A stretch of 64,000 bases of DNA from Arthrobacter sp. NicSoilB4 (GTDB taxonomy: Bacteria > Actinomycetota > Actinomycetes > Actinomycetales > Micrococcaceae): NCBI RefSeq assembly GCF_019977335.1, contig NZ_AP024653.1:3162001-3226000 (forward strand), in the 5' to 3' direction. Below the pieces are notes generated by a model that worked only from the letters and a program-made list of their open reading frames with translations, was not told where the DNA came from and searched no databases. The position numbers and the translations under genes were made by a program. Every line of letters starts with the position of its first letter. Within the stretch, counting starts at the first letter, position 1. Below, piece after piece: positions 51,581-60,585 of this stretch.

Positions 51581-53355
51581 ATGTTCTCCGGGGTCTCGAT
51601 GCCGAGCAGGTCCAGGCCCTCGGACAGCCGGCGCAAAACCAGGGCGCACAGGGCTAGCCGCGACTCCCGCACCGAGTCCTCGGATTTCAGCACGGGGCAC
51701 TGGTCGTAGAAGGACGTGAAGAGCTGGGCGAGTTCGAACAGGTAGGTGCACAGCCGGTGCGGCTCCAGTACCTCGCGGACCTTGTGCAGCGTGGCGCCGT
51801 ATTCGAGAAGGTGCAGGGCAAGGGCGCGTTCGGCGGGTTCGACGACGGCGATCACCGTCGCCGGCGTGCCGCCGTCGCTGCCGGCAGCGTCGGTTCCGGC
51901 GGCGTGCTGCTCCAGCACCCCGGCCTTGCGCAGGATCGAACGGATCCTCGCGGCGGCGTACTGCACGTAGGGTCCGGTGTTGCCGCTGAGCGCCAGCATC
52001 CGGTCGAAGTCAAAGACGTATTCGGTGTCGTGCCCCACTGAGAGGTCAGCATATTTGACCGCACCGATGCCCACCTGCCGGGCGGTCACGGCGCGTTCGG
52101 ACTCGGTGAGCTCGGGCCGGCTGGCGTCGATGACGGCGCGGGCGCGGTCCACGGCCTCCTCCAGCAGCGCCATGAGCTTGACCGGGGCGCCGGAGCGGGA
52201 CTTCAGGATTTTCCCGTCCTCGCCCAGCACGTTGCCGATCTGGACATGCACGGCCTCCACGGTGTCCGGCAGCCAGCCGGCGTCGCGGGCGGTGGCCATG
52301 ACCATGCGCAGGTGCATGTTCTGCGGGGCGCCCACGACGTACAGGACGCGGTTGGCCTCGAGCTCCCGGACCCGGTACCGGATGGTGGCGAGGTCCGTGG
52401 TTCCGTACCCGTAGCCGCCGTCGGACTTGCGGATGATGAGCGGCATCGGCAGGCCGTCGCGGCCTGTGAAGCCGGCCGGAAAAGTGCACAGGGCGCCGTC
52501 GCTGATCCGGGCGATGCCGCGGTCTTCGAGTTCCTGGCACAGCTGTGCCAGATGGGCGTCGTAGGAGCTTTCGCCGGCGATGTGGTCGTCGGTGAGGCTG
52601 ATGCCCAGCATCGAGTAGATGGCGTTGAAGTAGCGTTTGGACTGGGCCACGAGCCGCTGCCAGACGGCGAAGGTTTCCGCGTCGCCGCCCTGCAGCGCCA
52701 CGACCCGGAGCCGCGCGCGCGTGGCGAACCCGTCCTCATCGGTGGCGGAGGCGTCGAACTTGGCACGGGCCGCCTGGTAGAACGCACTGGGGTCATCGAC
52801 CAGCAGTGCCGCTTCCGGGGAGTCCTCGCCGATCTCCAGCCAGTGCTCGATCAGCATGCCGAACGGGGTGCCCCAGTCGCCGATGTGGTTCTGCCGGATG
52901 ACGGTGTCCCCCAGCGCCTCGAAAACCTTCACGAGGCTGTCACCCACCACGGTGGTACGGAGGTGGCCGACGTGCATTTCCTTCGCGACGTTCGGGGAGG
53001 AATAGTCGACGACGACGCGCTGGGCTTCCGCCGCCGGCACGCCGGGGGCGCCGGGGGACTCGGCGTTGAGCAGCTCTTCGATCCAGGTCCCGTCGAAGGT
53101 GAGGTTGATGAAGCCGGGCCCGGAGATCTCGGCCGCGGTGCAGATCCCGTCGAGGTCGAGGGCATCGACGATCCGGGCGGCGGCGTCCCGCGGCGGCATG
53201 CCGACCTTCTTGGCCAGCGCCATGGCGGCGTTGATCTGGATGTCCGCGAACTGCGAGGGCCGGACCACGGGATCCGTCCCGCGGTACTCTTCGCCGAACG
53301 CGCTGGCAATTGCTGCCTGGACTCTGGGGACAACCATTTCGGCCGGATTATTCAC
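51577..53355 (-). CDS. argS: Arginyl-tRNA synthetase
   Basis: It charges tRNA-Arg. The 592-residue class-I enzyme has the HIGH-type motif in KEMHVGHLRTTVVGDSL and the KMSKS-type KSRSGAPVKLM, plus the anticodon-binding domain at the C-terminus. GTG 53355 is preferred; TTG 53364 is possible. GATAAT (53370-53365) is a -10, giving a leader of 0-3 nt. Its stop overlaps the menD start, linking translation with menaquinone synthesis. Confidence 0.93.
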   Translation of the reverse strand: MNNPAEMVVPRVQAAIASAFGEEYRGTDPVVRPSQFADIQINAAMALAKKVGMPPRDAAARIVDALDLDGICTAAEISGPGFINLTFDGTWIEELLNAESPGAPGVPAAEAQRVVVDYSSPNVAKEMHVGHLRTTVVGDSLVKVFEALGDTVIRQNHIGDWGTPFGMLIEHWLEIGEDSPEAALLVDDPSAFYQAARAKFDASATDEDGFATRARLRVVALQGGDAETFAVWQRLVAQSKRYFNAIYSMLGISLTDDHIAGESSYDAHLAQLCQELEDRGIARISDGALCTFPAGFTGRDGLPMPLIIRKSDGGYGYGTTDLATIRYRVRELEANRVLYVVGAPQNMHLRMVMATARDAGWLPDTVEAVHVQIGNVLGEDGKILKSRSGAPVKLMALLEEAVDRARAVIDASRPELTESERAVTARQVGIGAVKYADLSVGHDTEYVFDFDRMLALSGNTGPYVQYAAARIRSILRKAGVLEQHAAGTDAAGSDGGTPATVIAVVEPAERALALHLLEYGATLHKVREVLEPHRLCTYLFELAQLFTSFYDQCPVLKSEDSVRESRLALCALVLRRLSEGLDLLGIETPENM

Positions 53356-53407
53356 ACTGTTCAAATTATCAGTTCCGCCCCGCCCCGACGCGCCCCCGCC
53401 CTCAGGA

Positions 53408-53472
53408 GCAACGCGGGGTCAGATTCGGCCCATCCAGGGCCCCGACATGGGCCGGATCTGACCCCGCGTTGC
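53408..53472. repeat. Palindromic intergenic element, copy D
   Basis: Arms 53408-53433 and 53447-53472 pair over 25 of 26 bases, the best after copy A. Outer ends GCAACGCGGGGTCA and TGACCCCGCGTTGC. The bases next to them read GATTC on one arm and GGATC on the other, where A-C have CTTAC-type sequence, so both arms changed together. It follows the phoX stop. Confidence 0.85.
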
Positions 53473-53489
53473 TTTTCGACGGCGGGAAG

Positions 53490-55604
53490 CTAGGCGTCCT
53501 TGCGGAAGACCTGGACGACCGAGGGGCGCGGCGCGCGCGCCTGGCCCCGCGCCGGCGTCGTCCCGGCCGGAACGTAGTCCGGGAAATAGGACAGCGGCGC
53601 GGCGAACGTGCCGTCCTCGCCCGGGTGCTGCACGGACACGAACACCGTGCGTTCCTGGTCGTGGATGATGGGCCCGCAGGTTTCGCCGTCACGCGGGACG
53701 GCGAGGAACTGTTCGACGCGTCCCCGCTCGGCGCCGTCGAGGGTGACCTTGAACAGCCCGTCGGCCTTGCCGATGCCGGAGGGGGCGCCGTCGGTGGAGA
53801 TCCAGAGGTTGCCGACCGAGTCGAACGCAAGGTTGTCCGGGCAGGAAATCGGTGAGACCTTGTCCGCCGGGAAGCCGGAGAAGTACGTGACGTCACCCTG
53901 CGCCGGATCGCCGCAGACCATCAGCAGGTTCCAGGTGAACGTCGTGGAGGTCTGGTCGCCGGTCTCGGTGATTTCCACGATGTGGCCGTCGCGGTTTTCG
54001 TTCCGGGGGTTGACCTCGGTGGCGCCTTCCTTGCCGGCCTTGCCGCGGTCCGAGTTGTTGGTGCACGCGACGTAGACCTTGCCGGTGTGCAGGCTGGGCT
54101 GGACGTCCTCGCAGCGGTCCATCTTCGTGGGGCCCAGCTTGTTGCCCTGCGCATCCACCTTGCCCGCCTTGTCGGCGGCCAGGCGTGTGTACACCAGCAC
54201 TTCCTCGACGGACATGCCGGCAATGGCGGACTTTCCGCCGACCACGAGGGGCAGCCATTCGCCCGTGCCGTCGAAGCCGCCGTCGGACGGTACTGCGCCG
54301 GTCCCAGTGATCGCGGAAGCCGGGGAGTTGCCCGTGAACCTGGCAACGTAGAGGTCCCCGGCGGAGAGCAGGGTCATGTTGTGCTTGCGGTCGCCCTCGC
54401 GGTACTTCTCCTTCGAGACGAACTTGTACAGGTAGTCGAAGCGCTCGTCGTCGCCCGAGTACGCCACCACATGGCCGGACTCGGCCACGATCACGTTGGC
54501 GCCTTCGTGCTTGAAGCGGCCCAGCGATGAGTGCTTCTTCGGAGTCGACGTCGGGTCGAAGGGGTCCACTTCCACAATCCAGCCGAAGCGGTTGGCTTCG
54601 TTTTCGCAGCCGGGTTTGCGGGTGTCGAAGCGGGGGTCGTCGAGTTCCCACTGGCGAGCCGTGGGCTTGTTGGTCAGCCCGTAGCGCTTGTCCTCGGCCG
54701 ACGTGCCGGGGGCCACGAAGTACCCGTTGAAGTTCTCCTCGCCGGAGAGGATGGTGCCCCAGGGGGTGGTGCCGCCGGAGCAGTTGCCGAGGGTGCCGAG
54801 GATGGTCCGGCCGGTCGGATCCGCCGACGTGCGGACCAGCGGCGAGCCCGCCACGGGGCCGGTGAGCTCGTACGCCGTGGTGTTCAGGAAGCGTCGGTTG
54901 AGCTGTGCGCCCTTGACGTAGCTCCAGGGCTTGTTCTTGTTCGCGCGCTCCAGCTCCACGACGGAGAGCCCGTGGGCCGCTGCGCCGATCGCCCGGACGT
55001 CGGCGGCGGCCAGCGCGGCCGGGAACATGATGGTCTCGTTGGTGTATTCGTGGTTGGCGAACAGCACCGCGCGGCGGCCCTTGCTGCCGGGGAGTTCGAG
55101 GATGTCCGTGTAGTCGTTGTTGTAGCCGAACTGCCGGGCCTGGGCTGCCGCGCTCTGGTTGTCGACGTCGAAGTCCGGGGCGTCGTTGAAGATCGGATCA
55201 CCCCAGCGGATCACGGGCTGCCAGGTGAAGCCCTCCGGGACGGTGAAGGCGTCGACGGCGGCGTCCACGGGGGCGATGGCGTCGAACCGGAGCTTCGACG
55301 CGCCGTAGCCGTTCCTGGCCGCAGCGGAGAGGCCCGGACCGCCGTCGGCGACGGCAGTCTCGGGCGAGGTCAGGGCCCCCCCGAATGCGATGGCGAGCGC
55401 GCCGGCGGCACCGAAGCCCAGGGCCGTGCGGCGGGACATGGTGGCCGAGGCGATGTCGCGGAAGTAGCTGTTCGAGCTGGTGTTGCAGACCTCGCCCGAG
55501 CAGGCGTTGTCGCACTTGAGGGCACAGGTGACGGGGCTGCGCTTGCCTTTGGTGTGGCCGAGCATGGGCAGCAGGGAAAATTTGCGTCCGGAGGAGACAG
55601 ACAT
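53490..55604 (-). CDS. phoX: PhoX-family alkaline phosphatase (DUF839)
   Basis: An exported phosphatase, 704 residues, that releases phosphate from organic esters, with calcium and iron in the family. A Tat signal SRRTALGFGAAGALAIAFGG begins at about 57. Before it is a Cys-rich segment with cysteines at 27, 31, 35 and 40 (CALKCDNACSGEVCNTSSN), seen in actinobacterial PhoX proteins. The DUF839 body has LFANHEYTN, GDERFDYLYKF and CPDNLAFDSVGNLWISTDG. GGAAGG precedes ATG 55604. A PHO-box-like repeat lies about 70-90 nt upstream, so low phosphate probably induces it. Confidence 0.9.
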   Translation of the reverse strand: MSVSSGRKFSLLPMLGHTKGKRSPVTCALKCDNACSGEVCNTSSNSYFRDIASATMSRRTALGFGAAGALAIAFGGALTSPETAVADGGPGLSAAARNGYGASKLRFDAIAPVDAAVDAFTVPEGFTWQPVIRWGDPIFNDAPDFDVDNQSAAAQARQFGYNNDYTDILELPGSKGRRAVLFANHEYTNETIMFPAALAAADVRAIGAAAHGLSVVELERANKNKPWSYVKGAQLNRRFLNTTAYELTGPVAGSPLVRTSADPTGRTILGTLGNCSGGTTPWGTILSGEENFNGYFVAPGTSAEDKRYGLTNKPTARQWELDDPRFDTRKPGCENEANRFGWIVEVDPFDPTSTPKKHSSLGRFKHEGANVIVAESGHVVAYSGDDERFDYLYKFVSKEKYREGDRKHNMTLLSAGDLYVARFTGNSPASAITGTGAVPSDGGFDGTGEWLPLVVGGKSAIAGMSVEEVLVYTRLAADKAGKVDAQGNKLGPTKMDRCEDVQPSLHTGKVYVACTNNSDRGKAGKEGATEVNPRNENRDGHIVEITETGDQTSTTFTWNLLMVCGDPAQGDVTYFSGFPADKVSPISCPDNLAFDSVGNLWISTDGAPSGIGKADGLFKVTLDGAERGRVEQFLAVPRDGETCGPIIHDQERTVFVSVQHPGEDGTFAAPLSYFPDYVPAGTTPARGQARAPRPSVVQVFRKDA

Positions 55605-55673
55605 GGAGAGACCTTCCACGGGGTGGTTGCGGGCCTCCCCACCATTCCAGCCGCGGCCTACGCGAAAGGGTCT

Positions 55674-55695
55674 TCCGGGTGAAGTCCGGGTGAAC
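55674..55695 (-). promoter_or_regulatory. PHO-box-like 11-nt direct repeats upstream of phoX
   Basis: Read on the minus strand: GTTCACCCGGA (55695-55685) followed directly by CTTCACCCGGA (55684-55674), matching the Streptomyces PhoP direct-repeat unit in sequence and 11-nt period. It is 70 nt before the phoX ATG. Confidence 0.7.
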
Positions 55696-55735
55696 TCCCC
55701 GCCAGAAATGCGGGAGCGACCCAGTCAGGGGCCGT

Positions 55736-56794
55736 TCAGCGGGACGCGGCGGCCAGCACGGCGTGGACGCGGCGCAGACGGTCCAGCCACCAGTCCCGGC
55801 GCTCCGGGGCCGCGGCGTACCGGGACAGCAGCCCGGGGTCGACGGCAACGTGGCGGAGGCGGATGGCACCGTCGTCGGGCACCAGGGAATCCCGGGTCAC
55901 GTCCGCGCCCAGCAGGGACACCGTGCCCAGCCCGCAGGCATAGGGCAGCTCGGGCAGGGCGGCGGCGAGCGCCAGGCCGGCCCGGATCCCCACGGACGTG
56001 TCCAGCGCGGAGCTTACGACGGCGGGGAGTCCGGCTTGCGCCACGATGTCGAGGGCGCGCCGCACTCCCCCCAACGGCGCCACCTTCACCACGATCAGGT
56101 CTGCGGCACCGGCGCGGGCCACCTTGAGCGGGTCGTCCTCCTTGCGCACGCTCTCGTCCGCGGCGATCAGCACCGGGACGCCGGCGGCCCGGAGGCGGCG
56201 GCGCACCTCCGCGAGGCCGGCGATGTCCGGTACCGGCTGTTCGGCGTATTCGAGCCCGACGTCGGCCAGACGGGTCAGTGCCGCGACGGCGGCCGGAACG
56301 TCCCAGCCGCCGTTTGCGTCGACCCGGATCGCGGCGTTGGGGAGTGCTTCGCGGACGGCGGCCACCCGCGCGGCATCGTCTTCGAGGGTCTGCCCGGGCT
56401 CGGCGACCTTGACCTTGACGGCGTCCACCCGGCCGAAGCGGGCCAGGATTTCCGGCACCCGGTCCGCGGCGTCGGCGGGGATCGTGGCGTTGACCGGGAT
56501 GCTGCCCCGCAGCGGGGCCGGGAAGCCTTGCCACCCGGCCTCGACGGCGGCGGCGAGCCAGCGGGAGGCTTCGGCGTCGCCGTACTCCGGGAAGGGGCAG
56601 AACTCGCCCCACCCCAGCGGCCCGGGGAGGAGCAGGGCTTCGCGCTGGGTGATGCCCCGGAACTTCACACGCATCGGCAGGCTCACCACCCGGGCAGCGT
56701 CGAGCAGTTCCTCAAAGTCCGGGAACTGCAAGGCCGGAGCCGGGGCGTGGCCGCGCGGAACGTCCGGCGGCGGCGGAACCGAGTGGGTGGGCAT
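55736..56794 (-). CDS. menC: o-Succinylbenzoate synthase
   Basis: It dehydrates SHCHC to o-succinylbenzoate in menaquinone synthesis. The 352-residue enolase-superfamily enzyme has VKVKVAEPGQTLEDDAARV (Lys base), RVDANGGWDV (metal Asp), EYAEQPVPD and IAADESVRKEDDP (metal Glu/Asp), and VKVAPLGGVRRAL (second Lys). An N-acylamino-acid racemase role is an alternative for this family. ATG 56794 is 6 nt after TACAGT (56806-56801), fitting a leaderless start. Confidence 0.9.
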   Translation of the reverse strand: MPTHSVPPPPDVPRGHAPAPALQFPDFEELLDAARVVSLPMRVKFRGITQREALLLPGPLGWGEFCPFPEYGDAEASRWLAAAVEAGWQGFPAPLRGSIPVNATIPADAADRVPEILARFGRVDAVKVKVAEPGQTLEDDAARVAAVREALPNAAIRVDANGGWDVPAAVAALTRLADVGLEYAEQPVPDIAGLAEVRRRLRAAGVPVLIAADESVRKEDDPLKVARAGAADLIVVKVAPLGGVRRALDIVAQAGLPAVVSSALDTSVGIRAGLALAAALPELPYACGLGTVSLLGADVTRDSLVPDDGAIRLRHVAVDPGLLSRYAAAPERRDWWLDRLRRVHAVLAAASR

Positions 56795-56854
56795 GGCTTC
56801 ACTGTACCGGCGGCCTGGCCCCGGACCGGCGGCAGGCCGGCCGCCGCCGGGGCG

Positions 56855-58195
56855 CTATGGACGAACCGGGTGCCGGAGCTCCCAGACGTCAGCCGCGGCG
56901 CCGTGCGGCAGTTCGAGCTGCCATTCCTCGCCGGGACCGGGGTAGGCGCGCAGGGTGGTGGGCACCGCGCCGTGCCGGTAGACCTCCACGATCGAGGCAT
57001 CAACGAAGATCCGGAGCTCGTCGCCGCCGGCCACGGTGTCCGCGAACACGGTCCGCCGTTGCCCCTCCGCGGCAAGGACCAGCCGGATGGCGCCCTCTCC
57101 CCCGACCACCCGGACTTCTGCCCCGCGCGGCAGAGTCATGCTGCCCGCGGCACCGCGGTGAAGGCGGGCGCCGCGGTAGGCGCGGAGTTCGGGGGCAGGG
57201 TCGACGGCGAGGACCCCGCCGCGCACGGACAGTTGGCGCGGGAACGTCAGGATCCCGGCCCAGCCGGCGTCGTCCGTCTCCGCCTGGCTCCGCCCGGGCC
57301 GGTCCGCACGGTCCTCCACCTCACCGGACCAGCCCCAGAGCAGCGCCCGGTCCGGCAGCGGGAGAATCTGCGGGGCGTAGAACTCCCTCCCCAGGTCGGC
57401 CTTGCCGCCCGACGCCGGGGTGAACACCGGCAGTCCGGCGGCGGTCGCCGCCAGCGTGCCCAGGAGGTAGCCGACGCCGTTGGGGTGGTCGTGGTGGTCC
57501 GTCGCGAGCCACAGCGAGGCCATCAGGAGCCAGGTTTCCGCCCCCGACGAATCCGGGACGCGGACCAGCTGCGGGCACTCCCAGATCTCCGCGGGCAGAT
57601 GCCTGGCAGCAAGCGGGTCCTCGGTGCTCAGCCAGATCCCCTCGTACCTCCACTGCCGGAGGTCCTCGACGCTGTAGAGCAGCACGGCCGCATGGCCCGA
57701 GGCCAGGCCGGCGCCCTGGAGCGCGAAGCGGCGGCCCCGGAAACTGAAGAGAAAGGGGTCGCGGACCGCGGTGACCTGCGGGTCAGGGGGAACGTCCGCG
57801 GCGATGTGCCCCTCTCGGGTCCAGGTGCGCAGGCCCTCGCCGCCCCGGGCAAGGACAACGCGCGAGTGGCCGCCGACGGCGTCGACGCCGGAATAGACGG
57901 CCATGGGGATGCCGCCGTCGTCGGTCACGACGCCCGACCAGCAGCCGAGCGCGTCCGGTCCACCGGGCTGGGGCCGGAGCGCCACCGGTTCCTCGTCCCA
58001 GTGGACCAGGTCCGGGGAACTCAGGTGCCCCCAGCAGATGCCCTGGTGCCGCGCCGATTCAGGGTTGTACTGGAAGAACACATGAAACCGCCCGTCCACG
58101 TGGCTCAGTCCGTTGGGATCGTTGATCCAGCCCTGCGCGGGCCTTGGATGGAACTGGGGAAAGGCCGGGTCCGGATGCTGCGCCGCGGTGTCCAT
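56855..58195 (-). CDS. Glycoside hydrolase family 32 (beta-fructofuranosidase type)
   Basis: It hydrolyses sucrose, fructo-oligosaccharide or a phosphorylated form. The 446-residue protein has the GH32 nucleophile in QGWINDPNG (Asp26), the transition-state RDP in TAVRDPFLFS and the acid/base in EIWECPQLV. No secretion signal is visible, so it probably acts in the cytoplasm. The preferred ATG 58195 is 6 nt after TAGTGT (58207-58202). Sugar-specific neighbours (PTS, transporter) are absent. Confidence 0.9.
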   Translation of the reverse strand: MDTAAQHPDPAFPQFHPRPAQGWINDPNGLSHVDGRFHVFFQYNPESARHQGICWGHLSSPDLVHWDEEPVALRPQPGGPDALGCWSGVVTDDGGIPMAVYSGVDAVGGHSRVVLARGGEGLRTWTREGHIAADVPPDPQVTAVRDPFLFSFRGRRFALQGAGLASGHAAVLLYSVEDLRQWRYEGIWLSTEDPLAARHLPAEIWECPQLVRVPDSSGAETWLLMASLWLATDHHDHPNGVGYLLGTLAATAAGLPVFTPASGGKADLGREFYAPQILPLPDRALLWGWSGEVEDRADRPGRSQAETDDAGWAGILTFPRQLSVRGGVLAVDPAPELRAYRGARLHRGAAGSMTLPRGAEVRVVGGEGAIRLVLAAEGQRRTVFADTVAGGDELRIFVDASIVEVYRHGAVPTTLRAYPGPGEEWQLELPHGAAADVWELRHPVRP

Positions 58196-58269
58196 GGCCA
58201 AACACTACCCGCGCCCCGGCCGCGGGCGCCTTCAGAAAGTTCGCAGAGTTCTGTGGGAACCTGATACGG

Positions 58270-59229
58270 ATGAGTTTTCGGCAGGATCACACCAGCATGC
58301 AGCCGGCTTCGGAGCACCCGCAGCCGGTGTCCCAGCGTGCTCCGAGCTACGCTGCCGGCACGCCGGGACGGGGAACCGGGGTCCTGTTCCTGCTGGCCAC
58401 CCTCGGCAGCATTGCCGCCCTCGCCGCCACCTACTACTTCTTTGTCCGCACCACCACGGGCCAGTTCATCGACGAGTCCGCCCTCGTGGAGGCGGTTGAA
58501 ATCCATGGCGCCGCCGGCAAGGCCGCGAACGAACTCCTCGACTGGCTTCCCGCACTGTCCCTGCTGATCTCCGCAGTGGTGGTCCTCTTCGTGACGGTGC
58601 TGCGGCGGCGCTGGGCGGCGGCGGGGATCGCAGTCGCGGCCTGCGTGGGCGCCAACGTGGCCACCCAGATCCTGAAGGACATCGTTCCCGTCCGGCCCTA
58701 CCGCGGGATCGAAACCCTTGAACTGAACTCGCTGCCCTCCGGGCACACCACCCTGGCCGCGTCGGCCGCCGCCGCGGTCTTCCTGATGGTGTCGCCGCGC
58801 TGGCGGCCGCTTGTCGGGTTCCTGGGCGGCAGCTTCGCCGTCGCCACCGGAGTCTCCACGCTGATCAACCAGTGGCACCGGCCCGCCGACGTCGTCGCGG
58901 CCTTCCTGGTGGTGGCCGTGTTTATGCTCCCGGCGGGCTGGCTGATCATCCGCAAGGGAGCGCGCTGGAACGTCTGGGACGGCTACGGACGCCACTGGGC
59001 CTCGGCGCGCCTGTGGCTTGCACTTCCCGCCCTGGCGGGGCTCGCCGCCGCCGCTGTTGCCGCCTTTTCCCTGCTGAGTGTCGCTGCCGGCACCGGCCTG
59101 GAGAACAGCACCACGCACTACTTCTGGGCGGGAACCGCGCTGATCGTGATCGCGGGATACCTAGCCACAGTCACCGGCGTGTGGCTGTTCGGGCACGCCG
59201 CACGACGGCGGCCGGCACCCCGCCGCTGA
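58270..59229 (+). CDS. PAP2-type membrane phosphatase
   Basis: An integral membrane phosphatase of 319 residues with about seven helices and a PAP2 acid-phosphatase site: LKDIVPVRPYRG, ELNSLPSGHTTLAASA and LINQWHRPADVVAAF supply the usual Arg, His and Asp. Targets could be undecaprenyl or other lipid phosphates. The start is uncertain: ATG 58270 and 58297 both lack a ribosome site. Confidence 0.85.
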   Translation: MSFRQDHTSMQPASEHPQPVSQRAPSYAAGTPGRGTGVLFLLATLGSIAALAATYYFFVRTTTGQFIDESALVEAVEIHGAAGKAANELLDWLPALSLLISAVVVLFVTVLRRRWAAAGIAVAACVGANVATQILKDIVPVRPYRGIETLELNSLPSGHTTLAASAAAAVFLMVSPRWRPLVGFLGGSFAVATGVSTLINQWHRPADVVAAFLVVAVFMLPAGWLIIRKGARWNVWDGYGRHWASARLWLALPALAGLAAAAVAAFSLLSVAAGTGLENSTTHYFWAGTALIVIAGYLATVTGVWLFGHAARRRPAPRR

Positions 59230-59344
59230 ACGGCCGTTTACATCCGGCCCGCCGGGGGCCAGAATTAGTCCCGCCCAGCCACTGGCTCAGCAGCGTGTTG
59301 GCCCATCCGTCCACGGGCAAGCTGCCCCGACTCGAGGGACTGTC

Positions 59345-60553
59345 ATGAACACTGATTCTCCGGTTTCACGGCGCGCCACCGCCCTCGCGTCCGTCCCGTC
59401 GCAACAGCGGATCAACACCTTCCTCCGCGACTCCGTCTACGCCCGGCGCCAGCACGAGCCGGGGATCTGCGACTTCGCCCTCGGCAACCCGCACGAGATG
59501 CCGCAATCGGCCTACGTCGAAGCCCTGGCCGACGCGCTGACGCCCCGGAACGAACGGTGGTTTGCCTACAAGACCAATGAGCCGGAAGCGCAGGCCGCCG
59601 CCGCGGCTTCCCTGCAGCGCCTCCTCGGGCTGCAGTTCGAGCCGGCGGACATCCATCTCACCACCGGAGGCTTCACCGCAATTCCGTTGGCGCTGAAGGC
59701 CGTCGCCGACCCCGGCGACGAGGTCATCTTCACCCTGCCGCCCTGGTTCTTCTACGAACCGCTCACGATTGAGGCCGGGCTGGTGCCGGTCAAGATCCGT
59801 TGCGACCCCGAGACGTTCGACATTGACCTGGCGGCGCTGGGGGCGGCCATCACGCCCCGCACCCGGGTGGTGATCGTCAACACCCCCAACAATCCGACCG
59901 GCCGGATCTACCCGCCCTCGCTCCTGAAGGACCTGGCGGACATGCTGGAAGGGGCCTCGCGCAGCAACGGGCGGCGGGTGTACCTGCTCTCCGACGAGCC
60001 CTACAACCGGATTGTCTACGACGGCGCCAGGTTCCACAGCCCCGCCGAATACTATCCGTACACGCTGCTGGCCTACTCCTACGGCAAAACGCATCTGGCG
60101 CCCGGGCAGCGGATCGGCTACCTGGCGCTGCCGCCCACCATGCCGGACCGCGGCCCGCTGCGCGAGGCGCTCACGGCCCTGCAGATGGCTATGGGCTGGA
60201 TCTACCCGAATGCCCTGCTGCAGCATGCGCTGCCGCGGCTGGAACAGTTTTCGATCGACGTCGGGCAGCTGCAGCGAAAACGCGATCTGATGGTGGAGGC
60301 GCTGGCCGGCGCGGGGTATCAGGTATCGCGGCCGGAGGGCGCGTTCTACCTGTTCGTCCGCACCCCCGCCGACGACGACGAGCAGTTCACCGCTGCCCTC
60401 GCGGACCAGGACGTCTTCGTGCTGCCGGGCACCCTTTTCGAGACCCCCGGCTATTTCCGGATCTCACTCACCGCGTCGGAGGACATGATCCGGCGCGCCC
60501 TGCCGGTCTTTGCCGCCGCGATCCAGCACTCGGGCGGCACGCTGCCCAGGTAG
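59345..60553 (+). CDS. PLP-dependent aminotransferase, class I/II
   Basis: A fold-type I aminotransferase of 402 residues. VNTPNNPTGRIY (about 178-189), the pyridine Asp in LLSDEPYNRIV (D217) and the Schiff-base Lys in YSYGKTHLAPGQR (K248) are present. The amino-acid substrate is unknown. GAGGGA precedes the ATG. It has no clear operon partner; the next gene is convergent. Confidence 0.88.
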   Translation: MNTDSPVSRRATALASVPSQQRINTFLRDSVYARRQHEPGICDFALGNPHEMPQSAYVEALADALTPRNERWFAYKTNEPEAQAAAAASLQRLLGLQFEPADIHLTTGGFTAIPLALKAVADPGDEVIFTLPPWFFYEPLTIEAGLVPVKIRCDPETFDIDLAALGAAITPRTRVVIVNTPNNPTGRIYPPSLLKDLADMLEGASRSNGRRVYLLSDEPYNRIVYDGARFHSPAEYYPYTLLAYSYGKTHLAPGQRIGYLALPPTMPDRGPLREALTALQMAMGWIYPNALLQHALPRLEQFSIDVGQLQRKRDLMVEALAGAGYQVSRPEGAFYLFVRTPADDDEQFTAALADQDVFVLPGTLFETPGYFRISLTASEDMIRRALPVFAAAIQHSGGTLPR

Positions 60554-60585
60554 CTGGCAGCTGCTGCCGCACGTTGATCGGCGGC

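Noticed and set aside
51581..51751. A longer start for MenD
   Set aside because: The region is inside argS and its translation (Arg/Pro-rich) is unlike MenD.
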